A stretch of DNA of 64,000 bases from Ursus arctos (lineage: Eukaryota > Chordata > Mammalia > Carnivora > Ursidae): positions 7,914,501 to 7,978,500 of the forward strand of contig NW_026622875.1 in NCBI RefSeq assembly GCF_023065955.2, in the 5' to 3' direction. Both the position numbers and the translations under genes were made by a program. Of this stretch, positions 44,681 to 55,190 are shown piece by piece. Under the pieces are notes generated by a model. That model ran no database searches, was not told the origin of the DNA, and worked only from the letters and a program-made list of their open reading frames with translations. Numbering within the stretch: position 1 is the first letter of the stretch; each line of letters begins with the position of its first letter.

Positions 44681-44894
44681 CCTTGTCATAGGATTTTCTT
44701 CCAAGGGAACTAAACTAGGGCAGCTTGAAAGGATAAATAGGGGACACAGCAATCGACAAGGTCTACCACAGTTAGCTTCTTCAAACAACAATTTCTTAAT
44801 ATCTCTTCCTTATTAAAAAAAAATCCCATTGACTTTTTTGGTTGAATGGAAAACTTTTCAAGGTCAAGGAGGTGCTAATCATCCTGGTACCTCC

Positions 44895-44955
44895 AGTACC
44901 CAACACAGTGCCTGATACATAGAAAGTGCTCAAAAATGTTGTTTATGGAACTAAA
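44895..44955 (+). mobile_element. L2 3' end
   Basis: 'cagtacccaacacagtgcct', 'gatacatagaaagtgctcaa', 'aaatgttg' match the L2 3' terminus. Confidence 0.75.
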
Positions 44956-45789
44956 TTGGTTTACGAGGCTGAGGGTGACCAACGGCCCTGGCTTACCTGG
45001 GGCCGAGGTGCTTCCTGAGATGCAGAACATCCAATGTGAAAAATGAGGATGAGTCGGCCCCCCTACCTAGGCCCTCTTTAACCAGTTTCCACCCTACCCC
45101 CATGAGTTTATGGATAGGAACAATATATTTTCTGTTGAGACTGTGAGGTTGGTACAGTGATTTGATAAAGGCAGCTGGTTTCATTTAAATGAGAACATTC
45201 ATTTTCCTGTCATCATAGCCGTTTTGCCACTTGTGGAATGGTCATGGGTAGACAATAGGGAGAGCCACCTTCTTGGCCAGGACCAGGGCACATGGACTTT
45301 TCTAAGTGGCTGGCTGAGATGCGAAGGCTGGTGTGAGACACAGGCCTGGGGCTCTGGCTGAGGGTTCAGGAGGCTTCATGGCCCTGCCCTCTGGGTCTGC
45401 AGCAGGTGTAATCTCAGGGTGGTGTAAAGCCTGAAACTTAATAGAATAGGATCCATACTTTACAGGCCCAGCTTTATTTACCTCTTTGATTGCATTTCTT
45501 TTTATTTTTGCCTACATTTCATACTTTGTCAATTCCTTCTGTGAATTTCAGCGGATCTTGATGCATTAAAACAGAAAAGAAGTTTTTTCTACACTTGGGC
45601 TAGCATTTAGAATTAGTGGAGCATTTTCTGGCTGGAAGACAATGGTAACCTACATAGGGGACCTCCAAAGGGAAGCGGGAACAGCATGGGGAAGGTCAGA
45701 ACTGCTACACCAACCACCTCCTCCCATCGCTCAGGGCTAAACCTTGACGGGCATTCATTTTGTTTCAATCAGGGTAGCACTCTCGTATC
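44956..45789. other. Unique noncoding DNA
   Basis: No repeat or exon is recognised. Confidence 0.4.
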
Positions 45790-46450
45790 CCCTACTGCTT
45801 GATAGCATGGACTGTGGAGCCAGATTACGTGAATTCTCAGCTCATGACATATCACAGACTGGGTGGCTTAAACAATAGAAACTTATTCCTCATTGTTCTA
45901 GAGGCTGGGAAGTCCAAGATCCAGTTCCCAACAGCATTCAATTTCTGGTGAGGACTCAGTTTCTCGCTTGCAGATGGTTGCCTTCTTGCTACGCCTTCAC
46001 ATAGCCTCTCCTCCGTGATGCAGCAGAGACAGAGAGGGAGAGAGAGAAGGAGAGAGAGGGAAGTGGGGGGGAGAGAAAGAGGGAGTTCTCTTGTGTCTCT
46101 TCTTATCAGGGCACTAATTCCATCATAAAGACCCCATCCTCATGACCTCAACTAAACCTAATCATCTCCCAAAGGTTTCAACTCCAAATACCATCACATT
46201 TAGGGCTTCACCATATGGATCTCGGGGGGTGGGAGGGTGGGCACAAACATCCAGTCCATAACAAATTCAATTCTGGTCCTGCCATTTATAAGCTAAGTGA
46301 CCTTGGACAAGTTATTTAACTTCTCTCTATCTCAGTTTCCTCATCTATAAAATGGGGATTTTAAAAAAGGCCTCATAATATTATTGTGAGGATTAAATGA
46401 TTTAATAGATGTAAAGTGCTTAGAAAAGTGTTAGTTGTTATTAACATTAC
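45790..46450 (+). mobile_element. MIR SINE split by an MLT1 LTR
   Basis: The left half (45790-45836) has 'gatagcatggactgtggagc' and 'cagattacgtgaattc'. The right half (46269-46450) has 'ggtcctgccatttataagct', 'aagtgaccttggacaagtta', 'tctcagtttcctcatctata', 'aaatggggatt' and 'taaagtgcttagaaaagtg'. Joined across the LTR these give a full-length MIR order. Confidence 0.88.
45832..46268 (-). mobile_element. MLT1-type (MaLR) solo LTR, antisense, with 5-bp duplication
   Basis: AATTC at 45832-45836 and 46264-46268 flanks the LTR. In reverse it reads 'atatcacagactgggtggct', 'ttctagaggctgggaagtcc', 'aagatccagttcc', a GA-rich insertion (46022-46085), 'cttatcagggcactaattcc', 'ccccatcctcatgacctcaa', and ends 'cagtccataaca'. 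The LTR landed inside a pre-existing MIR. Confidence 0.9.
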
Positions 46451-46564
46451 TATTTCCCCCAAAGGAACACTTCGTACTTTCAACACAAGACTATTTTACT
46501 CATCTTGTAAGTATCCTTTATCATGTTCACCTCTGGGCCTTTGCTCGTGCTCGTCATGTCCCCT

Positions 46565-46915
46565 GGGATGGCAGGGAGGGGGGAATTGGAGGAAGGTGGT
46601 CAAAAGGTATAAGCTTCCAGTTAGAAGATAAATAAATATTAGGGATACAATGCAGAGCATGGCGACTCTAATTAACACCTCAGTATGAGATATAGAAATG
46701 TTAAGAGTAAACCCTATGAGTTCTCATCACAAGGAAAACAATACGTTTTTTCTTTTTTTGCTTCCTCTTTTTATTGTATCTGCATGAGATGATGACAGCA
46801 ACTAAACTTACTGCAGTAGTCATTTCAAATTATAAGTCAAAGCAGTATGCTGTACACCTTAATCAATGATGTGCGTCAATTATATCTCAGTAAGACTGGA
46901 GGAAAAAGAATATTG
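46565..46915 (+). mobile_element. Old L1 3' end (sense)
   Basis: 'aggtggtcaaaaggtataag', 'cttccagttagaagataaat', 'gagttctcatcacaaggaaa', 'gctgtacaccttaatcaatg', 'tcaattatatctcagtaaga' are the characteristic terminal 3' UTR of an older L1 subfamily. Confidence 0.85.
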
Positions 46916-46944
46916 AATCTTCTGATCCATGAAAAAAATCCTCC

Positions 46945-47035
46945 TCCAACTTTGTGGTAGATATTGAATAAGTTATTTAATCACTGTAAATCTTGGTTTT
47001 CTTATCAATAAAATAGGAATAATAAATTGCTTTAA
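46945..47035 (+). mobile_element. Possible MIR fragment
   Basis: 'gaataagttatttaatcact' and 'ttggttttcttatcaataaa' with 'ataggaataataaa' resemble an AT-drifted MIR core. Confidence 0.45.
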
Positions 47036-48329
47036 AAAATTTACCTGTAATAGTATACCCATTTGGAGAACAAAGAATCACCACCACATAAACTTGATTG
47101 GTACAGTGTTCATCCATTATTGTACCTCCATAATCACTCTCAAGCACTGAAATACCCCCAAGTGGAAACTTCATCACTACAGTTGCACCAGGAATTTAAA
47201 GATGGCAGGTTCGCAGGAGGTCGAAGGACTCCCAGTCATTCTAGGTATCAGGCGTAATCATGTATTTCCTTCTCCAGAAAAATGTGTCACCATTTGTCTT
47301 TTCTCTGCAAAGAGATCCAGGGCATTAAATCACAAAGGGGAGAAAAGACAGGGAGAGTGGATTTAGGAAATCACTTAGTAGTTATCTTGGGACTTGCACA
47401 TAGAATACACAAGATGAAAGAAAGTGAGGACACAGTCACTTTTAATAGTCCCTTGGAAAAACTCCATCCCCAAGTGTCCTTCATTCTTGTTTCTATTTGT
47501 TGAAGGTTTGCAAAGCTGACTAAGACTGTTTTATGCTAATTGGCTTTATCTGACATCCCTTTATCATTTGAAATTAATAGACAGCCTAGTAGATACAAGG
47601 TTAATGGGATATCTTCTCCACCTCAGATTTGCAACTTGGCGTTTTCCCCAAAACACCACTTTCATCTTTGTATAAACGGTCGTGTCTATAAAGTCTTCTA
47701 AGAAAGGCATGCTGTCTAATCCCATCAACCCATTTGTGAAATGTTCCAGAGGGAAATTGTTACACTGTCATCGTAGACGCTGTTCTGCTCTTGGCATGCT
47801 CCTAAATGCCCAACAGATCTGACTTCCTCTTAGCATGGTGGGGAGACAGCAGCCTGATGTGCCAAGCACTAAGCAACAGCTGGCCCCGCAGCAAAGCCTC
47901 TTCTTCTTCGGCTCTTTGGAATGATTGCCATCCGAGAAAAGGAAAGCATAATGTGAAGTGGAACCAAACTCCACCCCAAGATGCAGAGACGGTAGAGGCC
48001 CTCTCTCCTCTCCTCCTGCTTCTCCCTTTCGAGGAATCCAGGCTGAGGTGACACTTGGAGAGGAAGTATGAAAATGTTAGAAGACCGGAAGGACCTTTGC
48101 TGAAGGAAGGCTTCTCTGAGGCTCTGTGAGGAGCAAGCGTGGAGGAGACGAGGGGAAGCAGAGAGGATAACTGCTCTTCCCTTCCAGGGAGTCAGGAGAA
48201 CCAGCAGGTTTATTTCTGTTTGTCCAACTCAGGTTAGCAAAGGGAAAGGAGAATTGAGGGAGGCGGATCCAATCCAGGGTCCATAATGACTAACTCCATA
48301 TGCTTTATACTCCAAAGTCTCCAAAATCT
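47036..48329. other. Unique noncoding DNA
   Basis: No repeat is recognised. Open frames near 47770-48050 lie on both strands in moderately GC-rich DNA and have no domain features. Confidence 0.4.
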
Positions 48330-48560
48330 TAAATAGTGTTATGCCAGTATTTAAGACTCACAGATAGGTATAAAGAATAAAGCAAAACAAAGTCAATACA
48401 TGTTTATATACATCTCCCATCTCCTCCCCCTGCATCCCACCCCAAAAGTAATCACAGTCCTGAATTTGTTGTTTACCACTGCACGTTTTTCCATGCCTTT
48501 GCTACATGCTAATTGCTTTGCGTGTTTATAAATCTTATTTACAACTGTATCGGATGTAAT
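48330..48560 (-). mobile_element. Old L1 fragment (antisense)
   Basis: 'tcacagtcctgaatttgttg', 'tttaccactgcacgtttttc', 'catgcctttgctacatg' match antisense 3' UTR of older L1s. It is interrupted by the younger L1 that follows. Confidence 0.55.
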
Positions 48561-48842
48561 AGAAACAAATGTGTGCAGAGGATCACGGGGAAGAGAGGAA
48601 AAAATGAAACAAGACGAAACCAGAGAGGGAGACAAACCATAAGAGACTCTTAATCTCAGGAAACATACAGAGGGTTGCTGGAGTGGAGGGGGGTGGGGAT
48701 GGGGTGACTGGGTGATGGACATTGGGGAGGGTATGTGTTGTAATGAGCACTGAGTATTATATAAGACGGATGAATCATGGACCTGTACCCCTGAAACAAA
48801 GAATACATTATAGGTTAATTAAAAAAAAAGAAACAAAGGGAT
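48561..48842 (+). mobile_element. Carnivoran L1 3'-end insertion (sense) with probable duplication
   Basis: 'gagagggagacaaaccataa', 'gagactcttaatctcaggaa', 'gatggacattggggagggta', 'taatgagcactgagtattat' and 'cctgtacccctgaaacaaag' are the carnivoran L1 3' UTR, followed by an A9 tail. AGAAACAAATGTG (48561-48573) and AGAAACAAAGGGATG (48829-48843) are a probable target duplication. It has no coding sequence. Confidence 0.88.
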
Positions 48843-48869
48843 GTAACAGACAAAAGAAAGAAAGAAAGC

Positions 48870-49200
48870 TGCTTAAACAAAATACAAGTTTATTCCTCTA
48901 TCACATAAAAGAAATCTGGAGCGAGGCTAGCAAGGACTGATACAGTACCTGGGAATGTTTCATGCCGGCTCATGCCTTCCATTTTCAACGTCGCCTTCTA
49001 GTCTAAAGTTTGCTTCTGGGGTTTCAGCCGGTGTGTTCCCATTGCTGGCTAGAGGAAAGGGAGAAGCCAGAAAGGCAAGAAAGGGTCATTAACAGCAAAG
49101 CACAACCCCTTTAAGAAGTTCCTGGAAGTCACGGTCGCCATTTCCAATGACAGCTCACTGGCCGGAACGACACCACATGACCACACCAAACTGCAGGGTC
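48870..49200. mobile_element. Ancient MER-type interspersed repeat
   Basis: 'caagtttattcctctatcac', 'ataaaagaaatctggagcga', 'cctttaagaagttcctggaa' and 'ccacatgaccacaccaaact' with 'gcaggg' follow the order of a widespread old mammalian repeat; the family was not recalled with certainty. Confidence 0.4.
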
Positions 49201-49299
49201 CCCTTTATTCCGAGAAGCTCGTGCCAAGTAATACTGGTGTTCTATGACACGGACGGAAGCGGAGAACGGCTTCGGCAGCTGTCGTTTCTGTCGAGGTTA

Positions 49300-50405
49300 G
49301 CGGTCTGTGCGTGCTTTTCTTGGTTTACTTGCATTTGTGAGTTTCACCCACGATGAATGTTACGTTCTGGCTCATTCATTTTCACTGCTGTATATTGTTT
49401 CATTTTGTGACTCTCCTAGGACTTATTTATCCAGTCTCCTGTTTATGCTTTTCTCCCCTCTCTCTTTTTGGAATGGTGAAAAGAAGGGTTTACAGAAGTA
49501 CTGCTGTGAACGCTCTTGTACGGCTCCTGGTTCACACACGTGAGCATTTCTCTCCGGCTCCCCCTGGGGAGTGGGATTGCTGGGCCAGGGGTATGTACCT
49601 GTTCAACCTGACAGGATCTTACGGAATTGTTCGCAAACGCGGTAGCACCATTTTATGCTCTACTAGCCGTTGGTGGGGTCCCTTGCCTTCCACTTCCTCA
49701 GCAACATTCGGTAGTTGACGACTTTTCAGGTTTTTGGCGAGTGTAAAATAGTTTCCATTGTAGCTTTCTTTCGTGTTTTCTTTTGTTATCAGTGTAGGTG
49801 GGCACCCTTGTTGTACTTATTAACCATCCATGTTTTGTCTTCTGTAAACCGTCCAACTTTTTGTCCATTTTTCAAAATTGGGTTGTTTGCTTTTTTTCTT
49901 TTTGATTATTTATATGTCCTGGCTATTAATCCTTTGTCGGCTATAAGTGTTGAGAACATATTTTTCCCAGTTGGGATTTTCCCTTTCCCTGACTCTATGG
50001 TATCTTTTGATTTAACACAAGTTTTAAATTGCAGTATACTTGAATTTATCAAACTTGTTTATAGTTTTTGTTTTTTCTTTTAAGAAATATTTTCTACCCC
50101 AACTCAAAATATTTTCCTAATCTTCTCTAAAAATTTTTAAGTTTTTTTTTCACATTTTAATCTTCAATCTCCTAATATATAAATTTTGTTTATGATGTGA
50201 GCTGAACTTCCCAGTTTGCTATTATTATCTAATTATTAGTCCCAACATGACTTATTAAATAGTTCTTATTTCCTTCATTGATCTGCAAAGCCAGGTATGA
50301 AATATATTGTTTTCAAACACTGAAAGGACTTCCTTTGGCTCTTTCACTCTTGTTCACCAGTTTGCTGGTCTATCACGGTCAAGAAGACATTTTCTTAATT
50401 AGCAC
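49300..50405 (-). mobile_element. Old L1 (antisense), part 1
   Basis: 'ggagtgggattgctgggcca', 'caaaattgggttgtttgctt', 'tggctattaatcctttgtcg' with 'gctataagtg' and 'gtttgctggtctatcac' are antisense L1 ORF2 C-terminal sequence. It is heavily diverged, with no intact frame. Confidence 0.75.
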
Positions 50406-50769
50406 GGCCTTCACCATGAAGCTAGCGTGGTATGAACAGAATGTTAGACAAGGGAAGCAGTGAAACAGAATGAAAGAGTTGGGGTCTTCTGTGTCCTGTG
50501 TTCTTCCACGTGATGGTCAGTCAGACGCAGCCATAAAAGGAGACACAGGACAGGCTCAGAAACCCGGAGTTTATCATACTCACAGGTCCTAGGGAGGGGA
50601 TCACCACAGCCGTCTCCCCTGGGGTGCTCAGTTGGCATGTTCTAGCCGCCCCGGCCTCTCCCGACTATAAGCTCCATGTCCTGAACTTAGAGAGTCCACC
50701 CGACTCCCCTTGGGTTTTCATCTCTGCAACGTGGTGTGGAAACTCAAGACAACAATCTGGGGCAAGCAA
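50406..50769. other. Insert of unknown origin between two L1 parts
   Basis: The L1 homology pauses here. The segment has 'cccggagtttatcatactca' with 'caggtccta' and CpG-bearing blocks, vaguely LTR-like. No terminal repeats or target duplication are found. Confidence 0.3.
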
Positions 50770-51745
50770 AAGTCTCGTCTCACTCGTTTTCCGTATTTCA
50801 GGAATCACTGTCCTTCATTGCCTGATCTTCAATGTCATGAAAACCATTTTTTCATATATTTTGCCCATTTTATTTGTTTTGTTTTTTTAGGTATAGGATA
50901 AATCTGGTCCTTGTTACATAAGCCTGACCAGAAACAACAATCTGATCAATTTCCATTGTTGTCAACATCCATGAAAACACTAGCTAAGATTTTGATTGGA
51001 ATGTCATTGAATTCATACAAATGACACTATTGTGATACTGAGTCTTCCTACTAGTGATATGAAATGCATACAAGTAACTTCATTACAAACATGGCACATC
51101 TTTCAACTTTTAAAGATTTATAAACAAATTTTTAAAATTTTATCCATTAAAGTCTTGCACATTTTTGTTACATTTATTCTTAATACTTTTTATCTATCTC
51201 TACTATGATAAGAGCTATTCTAATTAATTTTTAAAAATGTATTTCTATATTTTTTGTAGTTAATGTTTTGGAATGCAGTTGACTTATATATGTATTGTTC
51301 TTAAAATCTAACAACCTTGCTAAATTCTCTTAGGAATTCTATCCAGGGAGTCTTTTGGATTTTGTATGTAGATAACTATATTATCTGTGTAAAATTATGA
51401 TTTTCTCCTTCTTCCCAATCTCATACTTTTTCTTTCTTTTATTTCTTCACTTTCCTTCCTCTCTCCCCCCCCATTCCCTCCCTCCCTCCTTCCTTCCTTC
51501 CCTCCCACCCTTCTTCCCTTTTTAGTGTTTTCTCCCTCCTTCCCCCTCTCCCTCCTCCACCCCCTGCCCTCTTGACCACGCTGCCCTGACTTGAATATTC
51601 TCTTCAGTGATCTAGACTGAATACAAGTGTTGGTAGCAAGTCTTCTTGTCTTGTTCTCAATTTCAAAAGGAACTTTTTTTTTTTTTTTTTTAACATTTCA
51701 CTAGCTTGAGGTTTGCTACAGGTTTTTGTAAGGTTCTGTATGGGG
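50770..51745 (-). mobile_element. Old L1 (antisense), part 2
   Basis: 'gattttgattggaatgtcat' with 'tgaattc', 'gatactgagtcttcctac', 'agtcttgcacatttttgtta', and 'agtcttcttgtcttgttctc' are antisense L1 ORF2 (reverse-transcriptase region). The first 170 bases are less certain. A polypyrimidine expansion (51395-51570) and a T18 run (51674-51691) interrupt it. Confidence 0.7.
51395..51570. repeat. Polypyrimidine (CCTT/CCCT-rich) tract
   Basis: About 175 bases are almost entirely C and T on the plus strand, with CCCTCC and CCTTCC repeats. Such tracts can adopt triplex (H-DNA). Confidence 0.85.
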
Positions 51746-53329
51746 AGTTTATTTCACCCTCAGCTTTACTATCTCCCAAACAGTCGCAACATGGAAGGAG
51801 CTGTGCTAGGGGCTACAAAGAGGACAAAGATATACAGGACCTGATTTCCACCCCAGGAAACTGACCGGATCATTAGTGATAGGACATACATTCAAATAAC
51901 TTCACTACGGAGCCGACTGAACAGCAACAAATGAAAGGTACGAATCAATAGTTTAGATGTTGCATTATCTGCTTGAAGGATTCAGCTCTATAAATAAATA
52001 TTGAATACTTACTCTGTGCAAGAATTAGGGAAGCCTGTATAAGGAGGTTATTTAAATCTTAGAAATGTTTCTAAAAATCAAGTGAATAAACTCTTAGGTT
52101 AGTAGTAAGGATAAACTCGTGTTCGGTACTTTAATGATTTAGCTTTTAAAGGCCCAAGGTTTTAAAAAGAGAGAAGGACCAATTGTGTCCCCACAATAGT
52201 GCTAAACTCTAAAATGCATACTACAAAAAGAAAAAGGACATCTTGTATGTCAGTATTATGGGAAATATTGAATTGGGAAGAAAAGATATATTTTAGACTT
52301 AAATTTAAGAAGTAGAGTGGAGATGCAAAAGTTGCAGTACTATCTTAGAAATGGAGACAAAACATACTGCCCGTGAGTAATGGCTTTTAGTGCCTTTAGA
52401 ACTTTTCTTTTTTTAAATTTTGGAGTTAAATCCAATTCAGTAAGTTGCAAGAAAAACATAATCTTCTAGGGCTTGGATAAAGCCATTTTTCAGTATGCTT
52501 TGCTCATTGTAAGTAGAAATAAAACACGACTATACCCTCTTCTGACTATTGTAAAAAGAAGTAAATATTCATTTTCCTAAATCATTTGTACTTGGCAATG
52601 TTACATATATTATACCACATAGGATAAAAAAGACTTATTTTAACATTTTCCTTTGCAAAACATACATCTCTCTTATTATTGTTAATATTTTCTAGCTGAA
52701 ATCTTGTCTGGCTCAGTTATGTATGAAAAGTCAACAAAAGCAGCACCTAATTCTCTGGTGTAAAATCTACTAATAACACTGGAGAAACAAAGAAAAGAAT
52801 GGAGAGAGTGATCAGCAGATGCTTGTACCAGTGAGATGAAGAGAGATGTCTGAGAAGTGTCTGTTTGATGGGGTCAGTAGGGAAACACTGGAGGTCATAT
52901 CCACACCATTTTTGGTGAAGTGACGGGAGGGGGAAGACCCTAACCGTGAAGGATGAATGGAAGGTGAGGGAGAGGAGACAGCGAGTATAGACAACTCTTT
53001 CTGTTGCTGTATGTCAAATTCCTTCAAGGGGAGTTGGAGTCCCGAAATCAATGGCTCCCAAATACCAATTGCTGTTCCCATAAAGGGGCACCATAGAATT
53101 TTCACTGGTCCAAATCAAAGTGAGAAAGATATGGACGACACAGGAAATTGTTCATAAAACTACATTTATTCAGTTTAAAAAACTGACTCATGCACTAAGA
53201 TAATGATCTACCAAAGTATCCCCCATTTCTCGGTGGAAATGGGGCAGGAGCAGAGACTGTGTGAAACACCCTCTCTTCTATGAAATGATGGGGAAAATAG
53301 ATAGAGATTTTTTACTTATGGCTTTCTTT
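51746..53329. other. AT-rich unique DNA
   Basis: 51780-51900 has weak L2/MIR-like antisense similarity ('gctgtgctaggggctacaaa'). Otherwise nothing is recognised. Confidence 0.4.
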
Positions 53330-53522
53330 TTTTAAAGATTTTAAAAATTTTTGTGGGGGGGATGGTGGAAAGGCAGAGGGAGAGGGAGAGAGAGAATCTC
53401 AAGCAGACTTCCCCGTGAGCGCTGAACCCATGTAGGGCTCAATCCCACAACCCTGAGATCATGACCTGAGCTGAAATCAAAAGTTGGACCGTTAACCGAC
53501 TGAGCCACCCAGGTGCTGCCCC
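53330..53522 (-). mobile_element. Carnivoran Can-SINE (antisense, older)
   Basis: In reverse it shows a degraded tail, a GA-rich 'gagggagagggagagagaga' block, 'atcccacaaccctgagatca', 'tgacctgagctgaaatcaaa' and the head 'gactgagccacccaggtgct'. Diverged from the bear-type copies. No clear target duplication. Confidence 0.85.
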
Positions 53523-54194
53523 CACCTTTTTTTTTTTTTTTTTTGGTAAAAATGTTCTAACTTAGTAAAAATTTAGAAGTTGGTAGTTGTATATCAGTTT
53601 TCCTTCATTTTTGTTGCCGTTTTGATTTGTTTTGTTTGTTGCTCTCCTAGGGTTTCAAAAGTCTTGGAATCAGATTTCTTCACCTGGCAGAGGAACGGCC
53701 TTGGATAGACCACTGCCACAGCGACCCACCTGGGATACCTGCCCAACCCACCTGCCTTCCTCTCAGATGCCTGTCTACTTTCTCTCCAAATCTGCTTCCT
53801 CTGCTGCCCTGACTCAGGGAGCACACGGGGTCCCAAATGGAGGGCCACTTCCTTCTCTCCTCAGCCCAACTGCACGGAGCAGTGACATAGGAGAGAGCGT
53901 AACCTGACTTCTGGAATTGTAAGATTGCTGACTACCAGCTCTGAGCAGTCTTGATTGGGCATCTGTAGCAGCTGTGCCCGGTGTGGTCGTGTTTTTCGTC
54001 CTGTGCTGTGGGTGGTGAACTCCTACAGAGCTCCCACTAGTAACTGTTTCGTAGACTTAATAGGTTCTTTTATTTCTTCTCTTTTGCTAGATGATGATGA
54101 TGATGATGACGCGTTCCATAGAAAGTCCTTTAACTTTATAAATCATGCTTATTAAATTATTCCTCATTTACCGAAACGATTTTGTTTAAGAATG
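53523..54194. other. Unique DNA with T18 run and (GAT)n
   Basis: A T18 run (53527-53544) follows the SINE head. 53600-54090 has no recognised repeat. A TTTTGCTAG acceptor-like end precedes the (GAT)n run at 54091. Confidence 0.35.
54091..54109 (+). repeat. (GAT/ATG)n microsatellite
   Basis: Six ATG/GAT units; in one frame they read as a run of Asp. Confidence 0.9.
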
Positions 54195-54357
54195 ACAAAT
54201 AGTAAGAATAATGTGGTCACGTCACAGCATTTGTCACATGTTGGAAAAGGAAGCCCCTTTTCTGTTCCTGACTCACAGAATCTCTGAGCATATTAGAACA
54301 TCCGTTGTTTTAAGCCACTAACTTCGGATCGTTTGTTATGCAGCAATAGTTAAGTGG
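54195..54357 (+). mobile_element. MLT1-type LTR 3' end
   Basis: 'ctgactcacagaatctctga', 'ccgttgttttaagccactaa', 'cttcggatcgtttgttatgc', 'agcaatagttaag' match the 3' terminus of MLT1-type LTRs. Confidence 0.55.
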
Positions 54358-54384
54358 CAAAGAAGCTTGTTGTTTTATTATGAA

Positions 54385-54540
54385 ATAGTAGCGAAAGCTA
54401 ACTTTTATTGGGCCTGGCAGCAGGTAAGTAATTTACAATACTTTCTCATTTAATCCTCAAAATGAGCCCTTGTAGTAGACATTACTTACTATGAACCCCA
54501 TTTTACAGATGAGCAAACTGATACATAAAGGCATAGATGC
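54385..54540 (-). mobile_element. MIR SINE (antisense)
   Basis: 'actttctcatttaatcctca', 'aaatgagcccttgtagtaga', 'ccccattttacagatgagca', 'aactgatacataaagg' are the antisense MIR core. Confidence 0.85.
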
Positions 54541-55087
54541 AACCCCATGGAGACAAATATGTTTTATATCTTCATAATTAGTGCCATATTATTTCTCTTT
54601 AAGTATTTTGGCTTTTTCTTATGTGCCAGTGACAAGGGATCACTTAATGTGAAATTGTTCTCTCTCTCTGTCTCTCTCTTTTTCAATTTGAACTACTTTT
54701 GGAAGAATCTAGATTCTGGGTAAACCCTGAAGTAAACCTATGAATGCAAACTCATAGTTTGCATTGTCTTGTAAGAGAGGTTACAAACCAATTTAATGGA
54801 AGAATCCTGGCAAATACTTTACTCATGGAGAAGATATTATAATAAACTGATTTCTGTAAAGAATATACACCATTATATTCTTTTATTTTATTATAAGGAG
54901 CTCAAAAACTGCAAAGTGGTTATCGTTATCTCCCAACCACATCAGCCATAATTCCGTCTCTATTTGGAAGGCTGGGGTAGTATAATGAAGTGAGCTGGGA
55001 CCGGATCAAATGGTCAGCAGGAGTAAGGTGTAGGACTCGGACCTCCGAATTTGTGGTCCAGCCTATTTACCCAACTGCAGCTTTCTG
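54541..55087. other. AT-rich unique DNA
   Basis: A (TC)n-like patch lies at 54659-54682. Nothing else is recognised. Confidence 0.35.
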
Positions 55088-55190
55088 ACATTGAGCACAT
55101 ATTTATTGAGTCATTTACTCATTATTAACTTGTAAATTGACAAATATCTATTCTACCCCAACAATGTGCCAGGCACAAGAGTAGTGTGAT
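55088..55190 (-). mobile_element. L2 3'-end fragment (antisense)
   Basis: 'agcacatatttattgagtca' and 'caacaatgtgccaggcacaa' match the antisense L2 terminus around a short insertion. Confidence 0.55.

Larger units (their letters stand above)
43622..44891. repeat. 39-bp perfect inverted repeat, arms 1.2 kb apart
   Basis: 43622-43660 (starts GGTACCAGGATG, ends CTTGAAAAGT) is the exact reverse complement of 44853-44891 (starts ACTTTTCAAG, ends CATCCTGGTACC). Similarity continues weakly for about 15 bases outward of the GGTACC ends. The interior holds old repeats. The right arm runs into an L2 3' end. Confidence 0.9.
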
